Made by a program: the position numbers and the translations under genes
The notes under the pieces: model-generated
The model's input: only the letters and a program-made list of their open reading frames with translations
The model's database searches: none
Told to the model about the DNA's origin: nothing
Source: JBJHBP01 sp050485685
Lineage (GTDB): Bacteria > Pseudomonadota > Gammaproteobacteria > Steroidobacterales > Rariloculaceae
Direction: 5' to 3'
DNA length: 64,000 nt
Assembly: GCA_050485685.1 (NCBI GenBank)
Contig: JBJHBW010000003.1
Coordinates: 62,001 to 126,000 of the forward strand
Shown: positions 17,688 through 25,479 of the stretch, one piece after another
How positions within the stretch are numbered: position 1 is the stretch's first letter
How the letters are laid out: every line of letters begins with the position of its first letter

Positions 17688-17716
17688 TTGCGTCGGGGCG
17701 TCGGCATCAGTAGTAT
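17688..17716 (+). promoter_or_regulatory. Predicted rplM-rpsI promoter
   Basis: TTGCGT (17688-17693), a 17-bp spacer and TAGTAT (17711-17716) resemble a sigma-70 promoter, giving +1 near 17723 and a leader of about 48 nt before rplM. The -10 matches 4 of 6 consensus bases and the -35 keeps TTG. No better candidate is visible between repeat copy A and rplM. Confidence 0.4.
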
Positions 17717-17727
17717 TCCGCCTTTCG

Positions 17728-17746
17728 CCGGGCCGGTGCGGCCCGG
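17728..17746 (+). promoter_or_regulatory. GC hairpin in the rplM leader
   Basis: CCGGGCCG (17728-17735), loop GTG and CGGCCCGG (17739-17746) form a perfect 8-bp stem a few bases after the predicted transcript start. It has no T-tract, so it is not a simple terminator. Ribosomal-protein operons are often autoregulated through leader hairpins, and L13 represses its own operon in E. coli; a similar role here is inference. Confidence 0.4.
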
Positions 17747-17770
17747 GCAATCAGCAGCAGCCACCACACG

Positions 17771-18199
17771 ATGAAAACATTCTCCGCAAAATCGGAAACG
17801 GTCCGCCGTGACTGGTACGTCGTCGACGCCGAAGGGCAGACGCTGGGCAGGCTGGCGACCGAGATCGCCAGCAGACTGCGCGGTAAGCACAAGCCCGTCT
17901 ATACGCCGCACGTCGATACCGGCGACTTCATAGTTGTGATCAACGCGGAAAAGATCCGCGTCACCGGTCGCAAGCTCAAGGACAAGATGTACCACCATCA
18001 CACCGGCTACGTCGGCAATCTGAAGTCCGAGCCGTTGGGAGACCTGCTGGAACGCGCGCCCGAGCGGGTTCTGGCGATGGCGGTCAAGGGCATGCTGCCC
18101 CGCAACCCGCTGGGCCGTCAGATGTTCAGGAAGCTGAAGATCGTGCGTGGCCCTAATCATCCGCATGAGGCGCAGCAGCCTGCGCCGCTGACCTTCTGA
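17771..18199 (+). CDS. rplM: 50S ribosomal protein L13
   Basis: L13 (142 aa, as in E. coli), a large-subunit protein that acts early in 50S assembly. Conserved segments are VVDAEGQTLGRLA, DTGDFIVVINAEKIRVTG and GMLPRNPLGR. rpsI follows after 17 bp, the universal bacterial rplM-rpsI pair. Confidence 0.98.
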   Translation: MKTFSAKSETVRRDWYVVDAEGQTLGRLATEIASRLRGKHKPVYTPHVDTGDFIVVINAEKIRVTGRKLKDKMYHHHTGYVGNLKSEPLGDLLERAPERVLAMAVKGMLPRNPLGRQMFRKLKIVRGPNHPHEAQQPAPLTF

Positions 18200-18216
18200 T
18201 CCGGAGTTCCGCTGAT

Positions 18217-18609
18217 ATGGCGACGCTTTCCAACTATGGCACGGGCCGGCGCAAGACCTCGGCTGCGCGTGTTTTCCTGAAGCCCGGCAACGGTCAGATA
18301 CAGATCAACGGCCGGCCGCTGGACGAGTTTTTCGGCCGCAAGACGGCTCGCATGATAGTGCGCCAGCCACTGGAAGTGGCTGAGATGACCGACAAGTTCG
18401 ACATCCATGTGACGGTCAAGGGCGGTGGCACCACCGGTCAGGCCGGTGCGATCCGGCACGGTATTACCCGCGCGCTGATGTCATACGACGAAACCCTGCG
18501 TCAACCTCTGCGACGTGCAGGTTTTGTCACGCGCGACGCTCGTGAGGTTGAGCGCAAGAAGGTCGGTCTCCGCAAGGCTCGCCGCGCCACCCAGTTCTCG
18601 AAGCGCTGA
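18217..18609 (+). CDS. rpsI: 30S ribosomal protein S9
   Basis: S9 (130 aa), whose basic C-terminal tail reaches the P-site tRNA. Conserved features are GTGRRKTSAARVFLKPG at the start, GAIRHGITRAL, and the terminal TQFSKR. It is the second gene of the rplM operon; no T-rich terminator is visible in the 102 bp before the downstream tRNA gene. Confidence 0.98.
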   Translation: MATLSNYGTGRRKTSAARVFLKPGNGQIQINGRPLDEFFGRKTARMIVRQPLEVAEMTDKFDIHVTVKGGGTTGQAGAIRHGITRALMSYDETLRQPLRRAGFVTRDAREVERKKVGLRKARRATQFSKR

Positions 18610-18711
18610 TTGATTCGCGCACTGCCCTGCGACGTGGGGCTCTGTGCGCCTGCGGGCGCGGCGTGGTACCTTGGGTTCAGACGGTAACGGGCCCGCGGTC
18701 GGAACAGGATT

Positions 18712-18785
18712 TGGGGGATCGTCTAGAGGCAAGACATCGGACTCTGACTCCGAGAACCCAGGTTCGAATCCTGGTCCCCCAGCCA
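18712..18785 (+). tRNA. tRNA-Gln (anticodon CTG)
   Basis: A full cloverleaf: acceptor strands TGGGGGA (18712-18718) and TCCCCCA (18775-18781), anticodon stem TCGGA/TCCGA around loop CTCTGAC with anticodon CTG at 18744-18746, T arm CCAGG-TTCGAAT-CCTGG, discriminator G and an encoded CCA (18783-18785). It closely resembles E. coli tRNA-Gln. No integrase or attachment-site duplication is seen next to it. Confidence 0.97.
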
Positions 18786-18834
18786 AGTTTCCCGCGACTC
18801 AGCATCCCGCGGCACAATCCGCCGCAGCAAATGC

Positions 18835-19491
18835 CTATTCGATCGTTCTGATACCGTTCGGTCCTGCGATAAGCAGTACGTCTGCCGGACGACGCGCGAA
18901 CAATCCTACCGTGACGATGCCCGCGACCTGATTGAAGCGGGTTTCCATTTCGACAGGATTCGCAATCGTGAGGTTGTGCACGTCCACAATGTGGTTGCCA
19001 TTGTCTGTCACGAAGCCCTCGCGCCAGACCGGCTGACCGCCGGCCTTGACGAACTGGCGGGACACGTAGGACCTCGCCATGGGGATGACTTCCACCGGCA
19101 GGGGAAAACGACCCAGCATGCCGACCAGTTTCGACTCGTCGGCAATGCAGACGAACTTTCTCGATGCTGCGGCCAGAATCTTCTCCCGGGTCAGCGCGCC
19201 TCCGCCGCCCTTGATCAGGTGGCGGTGCTTGGTGGCCTCGTCTGCACCATCTATGTACAGATCCAGGTCCCCGACCTCGGAAAGCTCAACCACCGGAATC
19301 CCCGCAGCCAGAAGCCTGGCGGTGGTGCGCTGGGAGCTGGACACCACGGCGTTCAGTCTGTGAGCGTGGGGTGTCAGCGAATCAACCAGGAAGTCAACGG
19401 TGCTGCCGGTGCCCACACCGAGGGTGATGCCGTCCTTCAGGTAATCCAGCGCCGCAAGGGCCGCGCTGCGCTTCTGTTCACTCTGGCTCAT
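18835..19491 (-). CDS. rpiA: Ribose-5-phosphate isomerase A
   Basis: RpiA (218 aa) interconverts ribose 5-phosphate and ribulose 5-phosphate in the pentose phosphate pathway. Motifs are GVGTGSTVDFLVDSL near the N-terminus, LYIDGADEA with the catalytic Asp pair, and LIKGGGGALTREKI. It lies downstream of the histone-like gene on the same strand, separated by a strong terminator hairpin, so it probably has its own promoter. Confidence 0.97.
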   Translation of the reverse strand: MSQSEQKRSAALAALDYLKDGITLGVGTGSTVDFLVDSLTPHAHRLNAVVSSSQRTTARLLAAGIPVVELSEVGDLDLYIDGADEATKHRHLIKGGGGALTREKILAAASRKFVCIADESKLVGMLGRFPLPVEVIPMARSYVSRQFVKAGGQPVWREGFVTDNGNHIVDVHNLTIANPVEMETRFNQVAGIVTVGLFARRPADVLLIAGPNGIRTIE

Positions 19492-19504
19492 GCTTCACCT
19501 GGCC

Positions 19505-19538
19505 GGAAAAGAAAGTGCCCGCAACGAGGCGGGCACTT
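19505..19538 (-). terminator. Rho-independent terminator after the histone-like gene
   Basis: On the minus strand a perfect 10-bp stem AAGTGCCCGC / GCGGGCACTT (19538-19529 and 19522-19513) with a 6-nt loop is followed by TCTTTT (19512-19507). It lies 51 bp past the stop of the histone-like gene and before the rpiA start, so it should end the abundant upstream transcript. Confidence 0.85.
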
Positions 19539-19588
19539 CCTGTAGTTTCAGAGTCGCATTACGACTCCATTCAAGCGGTCGCTAAATG

Positions 19589-19933
19589 CTACCGCTTCTT
19601 GCGCGCGGTCTTTCGGGCCGCCTTCTTCTTGGTGGCCTTTTTCTTACCGCGAGCCTTGGTTGTCTTTTTCTTGGCTGCCTTTTTCTTTGCAGTTTTCTTC
19701 TTGGCGGTTTTCTTCTTAGCAGCTTTTTTCTTGGCGACTTTCTTCTTGGTCTTTTTCTTTGCCGCTTTCTTCTTGGCTGTCTTCTTCTTTGCCGTCTTCT
19801 TCTTCGCTACTTTTTTCTTCGTAGCGCGTTTCTTCGCAGCCGGTTTCTTCGCTACCTTGCGACGAACAGATTTACGCTTGGTAGACGTCTTTTTTGCAGA
19901 GGTCTTTTTCACAGATGCCGATTCTTGAGCCAT
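19589..19933 (-). CDS. Lysine/alanine-rich histone H1-like protein
   Basis: A 114-aa protein made almost wholly of repeats such as KKKTAKKKTAKKKAAKKK, with about half its residues Lys or Arg. It resembles bacterial H1-like proteins (Pseudomonas AlgP/AlgR3, Bordetella BpH1), which bind DNA through unstructured basic tails; AlgP activates alginate genes. No folded domain is visible. A GGAG ribosome-binding site lies about 8 nt upstream of the ATG. The DNA is repetitive (AAG/GCC triplets), so copy number may vary among strains. A strong terminator follows. Confidence 0.88.
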   Translation of the reverse strand: MAQESASVKKTSAKKTSTKRKSVRRKVAKKPAAKKRATKKKVAKKKTAKKKTAKKKAAKKKTKKKVAKKKAAKKKTAKKKTAKKKAAKKKTTKARGKKKATKKKAARKTARKKR

Positions 19934-19964
19934 GGGTAGTCTCCGTGTCGGTTAAACGGCGTTG

Positions 19965-20059
19965 AGTATATATAAAAGGATCAAAAATTCCAGCGTGTTA
20001 CCGATTTTTGCGCATCAACGGTTACGCGTACGCAACGACGAAATGTGACTCGTCGCACA
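19965..20059 (-). promoter_or_regulatory. Promoter region of the histone-like gene with a CRP-like site
   Basis: On the minus strand an AT-rich -10 (TATACT, 19970 to 19965; 5/6 match) predicts +1 near 19958. Upstream, TGTGA-N6-GCACA at 20044-20059 matches the CRP consensus except for one base; its centre is about 93.5 bp before that +1, close to a class I helical position. The TATATA stretch stands out in this GC-rich window. No good -35 was found. Confidence 0.4.
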
Positions 20060-20109
20060 GTTGTGAAAATGAAACGGGCCGCGTTGATGTTCATGCACGC
20101 AATCAGAAT

Positions 20110-20574
20110 TCAGGAAAGTGAGCAGATGAAGTGCCAGTGTTCCTCACTGACAGGCATCACTGACAGACGGTTTCCGCGACGCAGCAATGCAAGGCCGGAC
20201 AACGCGTCGGCGGCGTGTTTCCTCAGTTCTGTCAGGGTTATCACGCTTTCGAACTTCTTCTGCAGTACGACATCCACCATGTACCAGCGCGGGTCTGACG
20301 GGGTGCTGTCCGGGTCGTAGTACGGGCTTTTCGGCTCGAACTGTGTGTGGTCAGGGTAGCCGGCTCGCGCCACGCGAACGATGCCGGCGATGCCGGGTTG
20401 CGGGCAGCTGGAGTGATAGAAAAAGGCACGGTCGCCGCGCCGCATTTCGTCGCGCATGAAGTTTCGCGCCTGATAATTGCGCACGCCATCCCAGCAGGTG
20501 CGCTTGTCCGGACTGGCGCCCAGGTCGTCAATGCTGAAGGTCGATGGTTCGGATTTCAGTAGCCAGTAGTTCAT
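20110..20574 (-). CDS. EVE domain-containing protein
   Basis: A 154-aa EVE (PUA-like) protein of the thymocyte nuclear protein 1 group, a fold that binds modified bases. It begins MNYWLLKSEPSTFSIDDL and has CWDGVRNYQARNFMRD and FFYHSSCPQPGIAGIVRV, all typical. EVE proteins elsewhere accompany modification-dependent restriction or tRNA-modification genes; here the neighbours are housekeeping genes, so the ligand is unknown. It follows fau by 86 bp on the same strand. Confidence 0.93.
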   Translation of the reverse strand: MNYWLLKSEPSTFSIDDLGASPDKRTCWDGVRNYQARNFMRDEMRRGDRAFFYHSSCPQPGIAGIVRVARAGYPDHTQFEPKSPYYDPDSTPSDPRWYMVDVVLQKKFESVITLTELRKHAADALSGLALLRRGNRLSVMPVSEEHWHFICSLS

Positions 20575-20660
20575 ACACGCTCCCAGCGGCGATCCCGAAT
20601 CGGAGCTGATTCGGACAGTTCAGGATAGATTCTGTGGGACGGATCGGATCATCGCGCATG

Positions 20661-21296
20661 TCACGGTTCAGACTTTGCGTCGGCGATGAACCGCAGAGAT
20701 TCCGCTTCGGTGACCGCACCCCAGAGCGGGATGTCCCAGTATGATCGGTGCAGCGGTTCGCGCACGCGCTGGAAGCCGTAAGCCACGCCAAGCAGTCGCG
20801 GGCGTTGCCATGCGGTGCGGTGGCGGAGGAACTCGAAAGCTCTGTCGTAGTAGCCGCGGCCGACGCCGATTCTGGTGCCGTATCCATCGAACGCGACCAG
20901 CGGCGTCAGCACAAGGTCCAGTCGTCGCGCGTCGAAAGGCGCAGCATCGGCGGGTTCGGGAATGCCGAATAGGTTACGGTCCAGCAGCGCGCGCCGGTCC
21001 ACCGGCGCAAAGTGCATGGTGTCGCCGGTGATCACTGGCGCATACAGGTGCTTGCCACGGGTGCCTGCAATTCGCATCAGTTCGTCCAGCGACGGCTCCC
21101 CGTCGAAGGCGAAGTAGACGCCGACATGACGGGCTGCGCGGAATACCGGCAGTGCGAGTATTCGCCGGAGTATGGCGTTGTCGGCACGGACGCGATCGGT
21201 GGCGGGAAGTTCGCGTCTGCGCGCACGCATCTGTCTGCGCAGGGCGCGTCTGGCGACTGTCTGATCCGGTCCGGCCGGGGAATCGGTCGAGTTCAA
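20661..21296 (-). CDS. fau: 5-formyltetrahydrofolate cyclo-ligase
   Basis: A 211-aa YgfA/MTHFS enzyme that converts 5-formyl-THF to 5,10-methenyl-THF with ATP. The basic N-terminal segment (RRALRRQMRARRREL) and the phosphate-binding IGVGRGYYDRAFEFL near residue 155 are diagnostic. It sits immediately downstream of 6S RNA, the conserved zapA-ssrS-ygfA order, and is probably made on the same primary transcript. Confidence 0.95.
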   Translation of the reverse strand: MNSTDSPAGPDQTVARRALRRQMRARRRELPATDRVRADNAILRRILALPVFRAARHVGVYFAFDGEPSLDELMRIAGTRGKHLYAPVITGDTMHFAPVDRRALLDRNLFGIPEPADAAPFDARRLDLVLTPLVAFDGYGTRIGVGRGYYDRAFEFLRHRTAWQRPRLLGVAYGFQRVREPLHRSYWDIPLWGAVTEAESLRFIADAKSEP

Positions 21297-21300
21297 AAAG

Positions 21301-21490
21301 AGGTGCTCCCCGCCTGTGCCGTCACGAATCGTTGCTCTCGAACCGGAGCAACAAGTGGGGTAAGCCGTGATGGTTGCAGGCTACCCGGGAATCCCGGATC
21401 TGCACAACGCCACCGACAGACGGTAACCCCTGGATCATGAGTTAGGGTCGAAAGACTTTCCAATCCGCGTCGAACACCGCAGGGAGCACC
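21301..21490 (-). ncRNA. ssrS: 6S RNA
   Basis: About 190 nt between zapA and fau, exactly where 6S RNA lies in gammaproteobacteria. On the minus strand it begins GGTGCTCCCTGCGGTGTTCG and ends GGCGGGGAGCACCT, so the termini pair into the long closing stem. The inner part has an internal hairpin (GTTGCTCC...AGAGCAAC) and an unpaired central region. 6S RNA mimics an open promoter and sequesters the sigma-70 holoenzyme in stationary phase. The ends are set by the closing stem and may be off by a few bases. The 75 bp up to zapA presumably hold its promoter. Confidence 0.85.
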
Positions 21491-21563
21491 ATGACTTGTC
21501 AGCATACTACTGATTGCGTCTGCCGTCAGGCAGGTGGCCGGAAGCGCAGGCTGACGCCGTGTG

Positions 21564-21878
21564 CTACAGGGGAAGTTGCCGCGGCGGACCCAGCGCAGAG
21601 TCGAGTCGTTCGCGCATGGCGCGCACGCGGGTGCCGACCACTTCGGCGAGTTGATCGCCGCGTCCCTCTGATTTCAGCAGCTCGTTGGCGAGATTGAGTG
21701 CCGCCATCACGGCAACCCTGTCCAGTCCAACCACCTTGCCGCTGTCGCGTATCTCACGCATCTTTCTGTTCAGCAGCTCGGCGGAGGCCAGCAGGTCGGC
21801 CCGCTCCGATGCCGGGCAGGCAACCTGATATTCCTTTTCGAGTATCCGGATGGTGACCTGCGTGAAACCGTCGGTCAC
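21564..21878 (-). CDS. zapA: Cell division protein ZapA
   Basis: A 104-aa ZapA, which tetramerises and cross-links FtsZ filaments at the division ring. The N-terminal beta-hairpin (VTIRILEKEYQVACP) and the following helix with the AALNLANELL segment are typical. Its ATG overlaps the stop of the upstream small coiled-coil gene by 4 bp, and 6S RNA follows on the same strand. Confidence 0.94.
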   Translation of the reverse strand: MTDGFTQVTIRILEKEYQVACPASERADLLASAELLNRKMREIRDSGKVVGLDRVAVMAALNLANELLKSEGRGDQLAEVVGTRVRAMRERLDSALGPPRQLPL

Positions 21879-22108
21879 GAGGTCTGCTCCATGGCCTTGA
21901 GCCGACCTATCATGGCTTCGACGCGACCACGCACCTGTTCGTTGCGCTGCAGCAGCTGTGCCCGTTCGGACATCAGCGTGTCCTGGCGCTGGCGCAGGGA
22001 ACGGTTTTCCTCCTGCAGCTGCTTGCAGATCAGCACCAGTTCTTCCAGGCGCTTCTCCAGCCGCTGCAGTTCGAGGTCAAATCGGTGTACGTTCGGGTCG
22101 GTAGCCAT
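21875..22108 (-). CDS. Small coiled-coil protein, TIGR02449 family (ZapB-like)
   Basis: A 77-aa protein that is one continuous heptad-rich helix (LQRLEKRLEELVLICKQLQ...), matching the TIGR02449 group encoded next to zapA in many gammaproteobacteria. By position and coiled-coil structure it resembles ZapB, which binds ZapA; that function is inferred. I use the ATG at 22108; an upstream in-frame ATG at 22144 adds a non-helical extension. The 4-bp overlap with zapA implies coupled translation. Confidence 0.85.
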   Translation of the reverse strand: MATDPNVHRFDLELQRLEKRLEELVLICKQLQEENRSLRQRQDTLMSERAQLLQRNEQVRGRVEAMIGRLKAMEQTS

Positions 22109-22188
22109 GCGCGGAATATAGAGCGCGCGGCATCGGCCGGTCAATGATGGGGCTCGGTCAGCCGTGTCGCCGGTGTTAGCATTGCGCG

Positions 22189-22800
22189 GTGAATCTGCAC
22201 GGGAAGGACACGGTGACGAGGGTCGACGAAATTGACTATACGTCGCTGGGCGCGGCGTTACGGGAGGCAGGCATGGTTTCGGGCGTCGCGGAGCTGCATG
22301 GCTGCGTGTGCGGCCTGCTGTGCAGCGGCGGTGGCGAGGCCAGCGAGCGCTGGCTCGATCAGAGTCTTAAGGAGGCCCATGCCGATCCTGACAGCGCGAG
22401 CGAGTTGCGCACGACACTGAATGCATTGGGTGTTGATACCTGGCGCATGCTGGCTGGCGGGGAATTGAGTTTCGAACCGCTGCTGCCGGACGACGACAGC
22501 CCGCTGGAGGAGCGCGTACAGGCGCTGGCGGAATGGTGCCAGGGCTACCTGGCCGGACTCGGCCTGGGTGGCCTGGATCCGCAGATGCTGGATGGCCAGG
22601 CGCGGGAGGCGATTACCGAGATCTTCAGCGATTTCTCCGAGATCAGTCGCGCCGTGCTTGAGAGCGAGGCGTCAGACGATCCGGCACAACCGGATTTTGC
22701 GCTTGCGGAAGTCACTGAATATGTACGCGTCAGCGTGCAGATCGTATTTGAGGAACTGGCGGCAGTGCGCTCGGAACTGGACAGGCGCACGCTGCATTGA
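22189..22800 (+). CDS. UPF0149 / YgfB-YecA family protein
   Basis: A 203-aa all-helical protein of the UPF0149 family, usually encoded upstream of pepP-ubiH-ubiI. Typical segments are ELHGCVCGLLCSGG near residue 40 and WCQGYLAGLGLGG near 120. In Pseudomonas a YgfB homologue dampens expression of AmpDh3 and beta-lactamase; whether that applies here is not known. The GTG at 22189 has no ribosome-binding site, while the in-frame GTG at 22213 is preceded by GGAAGGA (22202-22208), so the true protein may be 195 aa. It diverges from the zapA operon. Confidence 0.9.
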   Translation: MNLHGKDTVTRVDEIDYTSLGAALREAGMVSGVAELHGCVCGLLCSGGGEASERWLDQSLKEAHADPDSASELRTTLNALGVDTWRMLAGGELSFEPLLPDDDSPLEERVQALAEWCQGYLAGLGLGGLDPQMLDGQAREAITEIFSDFSEISRAVLESEASDDPAQPDFALAEVTEYVRVSVQIVFEELAAVRSELDRRTLH

Positions 22801-22867
22801 CCCGCTGCGGCAAGGTTTGCTGCCTTGTCCGCGTGTTGAAAGCCCGGTATTGAATGCTCCGAATTGA

Positions 22868-24190
22868 ATGAATGGTCAGCGAATGGATGCACGAGAATTT
22901 GCGCGGCGCCGCCGCCATCTGATGGAAATGATAGGCGGCGACGGCATTGCCGTGATCGCCGCCGCTCCTGAACGGATACGCAATCGCGACAGTACCTACG
23001 GATATCGCCAGGACAGCGACTTCTGGTATCTGACCGGATTCGATGAACCGGACGCCGTGGCCGTGCTGGTGCCGGGGCGCGAACAGGGCGAATTTGTGAT
23101 GTTCTGTCGCGAGCGCGATCCGGCACGCGAGCAGTGGGACGGACCGCGCGCGGGCCCCGCGGGTGCCGTCAAGCAGTTCGGCGCGAACGATGCCTTTCCG
23201 GTCTCGGATATGGACGACATTCTCCCCGGCCTGCTGGAACCCAGGGAGCGCGTCTACTGTTCCATGGGCCTGACGGCCGAGTTCGATCAGCGCCTGCTGG
23301 GCTGGATCACCGCACTGAACGCGAAGCGGCAGAGCGCACATGCCCCCGGTGAGCTGGTTGCGCTCGGTCATGTGCTGCATGAGATGCGTCTGCACAAGAG
23401 CCGCGCCGAAGTGGCCGAGATGCGCAAGGCGGCACGCATTGCCGTGGCGGCACACAAGCGCGCCATGCGCGTGTGCCGGCCGGGCATGAAGGAATACGAG
23501 CTGGAAGCAGAGTTCCTGCACGAGTTTCGTCGCAATGGCGTGGAGTGCTCGTACTCACCGATCGTTGCCGGCGGCGCCAATGCCTGTGTGCTGCACTATC
23601 GCGCCAATAACGCGACCCTCAATGACGGCGATCTGGTCCTGATCGATGCCGGCTGCGAGCATGGTCTTTATGCGTCGGACATCACGCGCACCTTTCCCGT
23701 GTCCGGCCGCTTCAGTGACCGCCAGCGCGAGCTGCATGACATCGTTTACGAGGCCAACCAGGCAGCCACCGCGGCAGTGAAGCCCGGCAATCACTGGAAC
23801 GATCCGCACGATGCGGCCGTCAAGGTGATCACGCGCGGTCTGCGCGACGTCGGCATCCTCAGCGGTCGGCTGCCTGCCCTGATACGTGAAGGTGCCTACC
23901 GTCCGTACTTCATGCATCGTACCGGCCACTGGCTGGGCCTGGACGTTCACGACGTTGGTGATTACAAGGTCGGTGATGAATGGCGGCTGCTGGAAGCAGG
24001 CATGGCGTTGACCATTGAGCCGGGTATCTATGTCGGTGCAAACGCAAACGGCGCTGCACGGCCGTGGCGTGGCATCGGAATTCGCATCGAGGACGACGTG
24101 CTGGTGACCCGGGACGGGCACATCGTGCTCAGCCAGGGTCTGCCCGCCAGCGCTGAGGATACCGAACGTTTCATGGAGAGCGCGCGTTGA
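22868..24190 (+). CDS. pepP: Xaa-Pro aminopeptidase P
   Basis: A 440-aa metallopeptidase that removes an N-terminal residue preceding proline. The dinuclear metal ligands are visible in order: Asp pair in LIDAGCEHGLYASDITRTF, His in HRTGHWLGLDVHD, Glu in LTIEPGIYVG and Glu in GIRIEDDVLVT. The N-terminal domain contains YRQDSDFWYLTGF. An ATG at 22883 matches E. coli PepP better than the one at 22868. Its stop overlaps the TTG start of ubiH, the standard pepP-ubiH-ubiI order. Confidence 0.96.
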   Translation: MNGQRMDAREFARRRRHLMEMIGGDGIAVIAAAPERIRNRDSTYGYRQDSDFWYLTGFDEPDAVAVLVPGREQGEFVMFCRERDPAREQWDGPRAGPAGAVKQFGANDAFPVSDMDDILPGLLEPRERVYCSMGLTAEFDQRLLGWITALNAKRQSAHAPGELVALGHVLHEMRLHKSRAEVAEMRKAARIAVAAHKRAMRVCRPGMKEYELEAEFLHEFRRNGVECSYSPIVAGGANACVLHYRANNATLNDGDLVLIDAGCEHGLYASDITRTFPVSGRFSDRQRELHDIVYEANQAATAAVKPGNHWNDPHDAAVKVITRGLRDVGILSGRLPALIREGAYRPYFMHRTGHWLGLDVHDVGDYKVGDEWRLLEAGMALTIEPGIYVGANANGAARPWRGIGIRIEDDVLVTRDGHIVLSQGLPASAEDTERFMESAR

Positions 24191-25479
24191 AAGCAGGCCG
24201 GGATGCGGCAGCTGGCAATGAAGTTGCCGCCGACGTCGACCTGATCATCGTCGGCGGCGGCCTGGTCGGCTCGGTGCTGGCCCTGGCCATGCAGTCGCTG
24301 CCACTGCGATGCGCACTGATAGAAGCGCGCGATCCTCGTGTGCTCGCGCAACCGAGTTTCGACGATAGGTCCACGGCGCTGGCGGAAGGTTCCCGACGCA
24401 TTCTCGATGCGCTCGGATTGTGGCCTCAGCTCGCCACGATGGCCGAACCCATTACCTGCATTCATGTCTGCGAACGCGGCCGCTTCGGTGCGGCGCGTCT
24501 GCGCGCCGACGACTATGGTGTGGCTGCGCTTGGCCATACCATCGAGAATCGGCTTGTCGGCCAGGTTGTCTGGGACGCGTTATCGAAGGTGCCGCAGCTG
24601 ACCACGCTGGCGCCAGCGCGCGTGCTTGCGGTCGATACCGAAAGGCATGCGGTTTCTGTCGACGTCGATACCGGTAACGGTACGCAGCGCATACGGGGGC
24701 GCCTGCTGGTGGCGGCCGATGGCGCCGACTCTCCGCTACGCGGGGCGCTGGGCATCAAGGCGCGCGAGGACGACTACCGGCAGTCGGCCGTGGTGCTGAA
24801 CTGCACGACAGAAAAACCGCATCGCGGCATGGCATTCGAGCGTTTCACGGGCGACGGGCCGCTGGCAATGCTGCCACTTGGCCGGGGCCGTATGTCGGTG
24901 GTATGGACCTGTCGCACCGATGACGCCCGTCAGCTCATGCAGCTGGACGACGAGGCGTTCCGATCACAGTTGCAGCGCGCCTTCGGTTACCGGCTGGGCA
25001 GGATACGGCAGTGTGGTGTACGCAGTGTGCATCCGTTGCGTCGGGTCGTCAGTGATCAGTTCACGGGACATCGTGCCGTGCTGATCGGAAATGCCGCTGC
25101 CAGCCTGCACCCTGTCGCCGGGCAGGGTTTCAATCTGGCGCTGCGAGACGTGGCGACGCTTGCGGATGCGCTCGCGCACGCACTGCGCGTTGATGCGGCC
25201 GATCCCGGCTCGGCCGGGCGCGAGGATATCGGTGCCGATCATGTTCTGTCGCGTTACCAGAGCGCACGTTCCGACGACCGGCGACGGGTTGTGTCGCTGA
25301 CGCACGGGCTGGTGAATGTGTTCGGATGCATGCTGCCGGGTGCCGGCATGGTGCGCGGTCTGACCCTCAGCGCTTTCGATCGGCTCCCGCCGCTCAAGAA
25401 CATGCTGGCTGAACGGATGATGGGCCTGAAGGGGCGACAGCCGGCGCTGGCGCGTGGACTGCCGGTGGGCTCGCGATGA
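24187..25479 (+). CDS. ubiH: Ubiquinone FAD hydroxylase UbiH
   Basis: A 430-aa class A flavin monooxygenase of ubiquinone synthesis (2-octaprenyl-6-methoxyphenol hydroxylase). The FAD fingerprint GGGLVG lies in DLIIVGGGLVGSVLALAM (about residues 18-35), with FDDRSTALAEGS after it and the second FAD motif in VLIGNAAASLHPVAGQGFN. The start is TTG at 24187, overlapping the pepP TGA. UbiH is favoured over UbiI by its order next to pepP and by the IHVCERGRFG segment. Its stop overlaps the next ATG (ATGA). Confidence 0.92.
   Translation: MKAGRDAAAGNEVAADVDLIIVGGGLVGSVLALAMQSLPLRCALIEARDPRVLAQPSFDDRSTALAEGSRRILDALGLWPQLATMAEPITCIHVCERGRFGAARLRADDYGVAALGHTIENRLVGQVVWDALSKVPQLTTLAPARVLAVDTERHAVSVDVDTGNGTQRIRGRLLVAADGADSPLRGALGIKAREDDYRQSAVVLNCTTEKPHRGMAFERFTGDGPLAMLPLGRGRMSVVWTCRTDDARQLMQLDDEAFRSQLQRAFGYRLGRIRQCGVRSVHPLRRVVSDQFTGHRAVLIGNAAASLHPVAGQGFNLALRDVATLADALAHALRVDAADPGSAGREDIGADHVLSRYQSARSDDRRRVVSLTHGLVNVFGCMLPGAGMVRGLTLSAFDRLPPLKNMLAERMMGLKGRQPALARGLPVGSR

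Noticed and set aside
18712..18785. tRNA-Gln considered as an integration site
   Set aside because: There is no integrase gene, no direct repeat of the tRNA 3' end and both flanks hold housekeeping genes.
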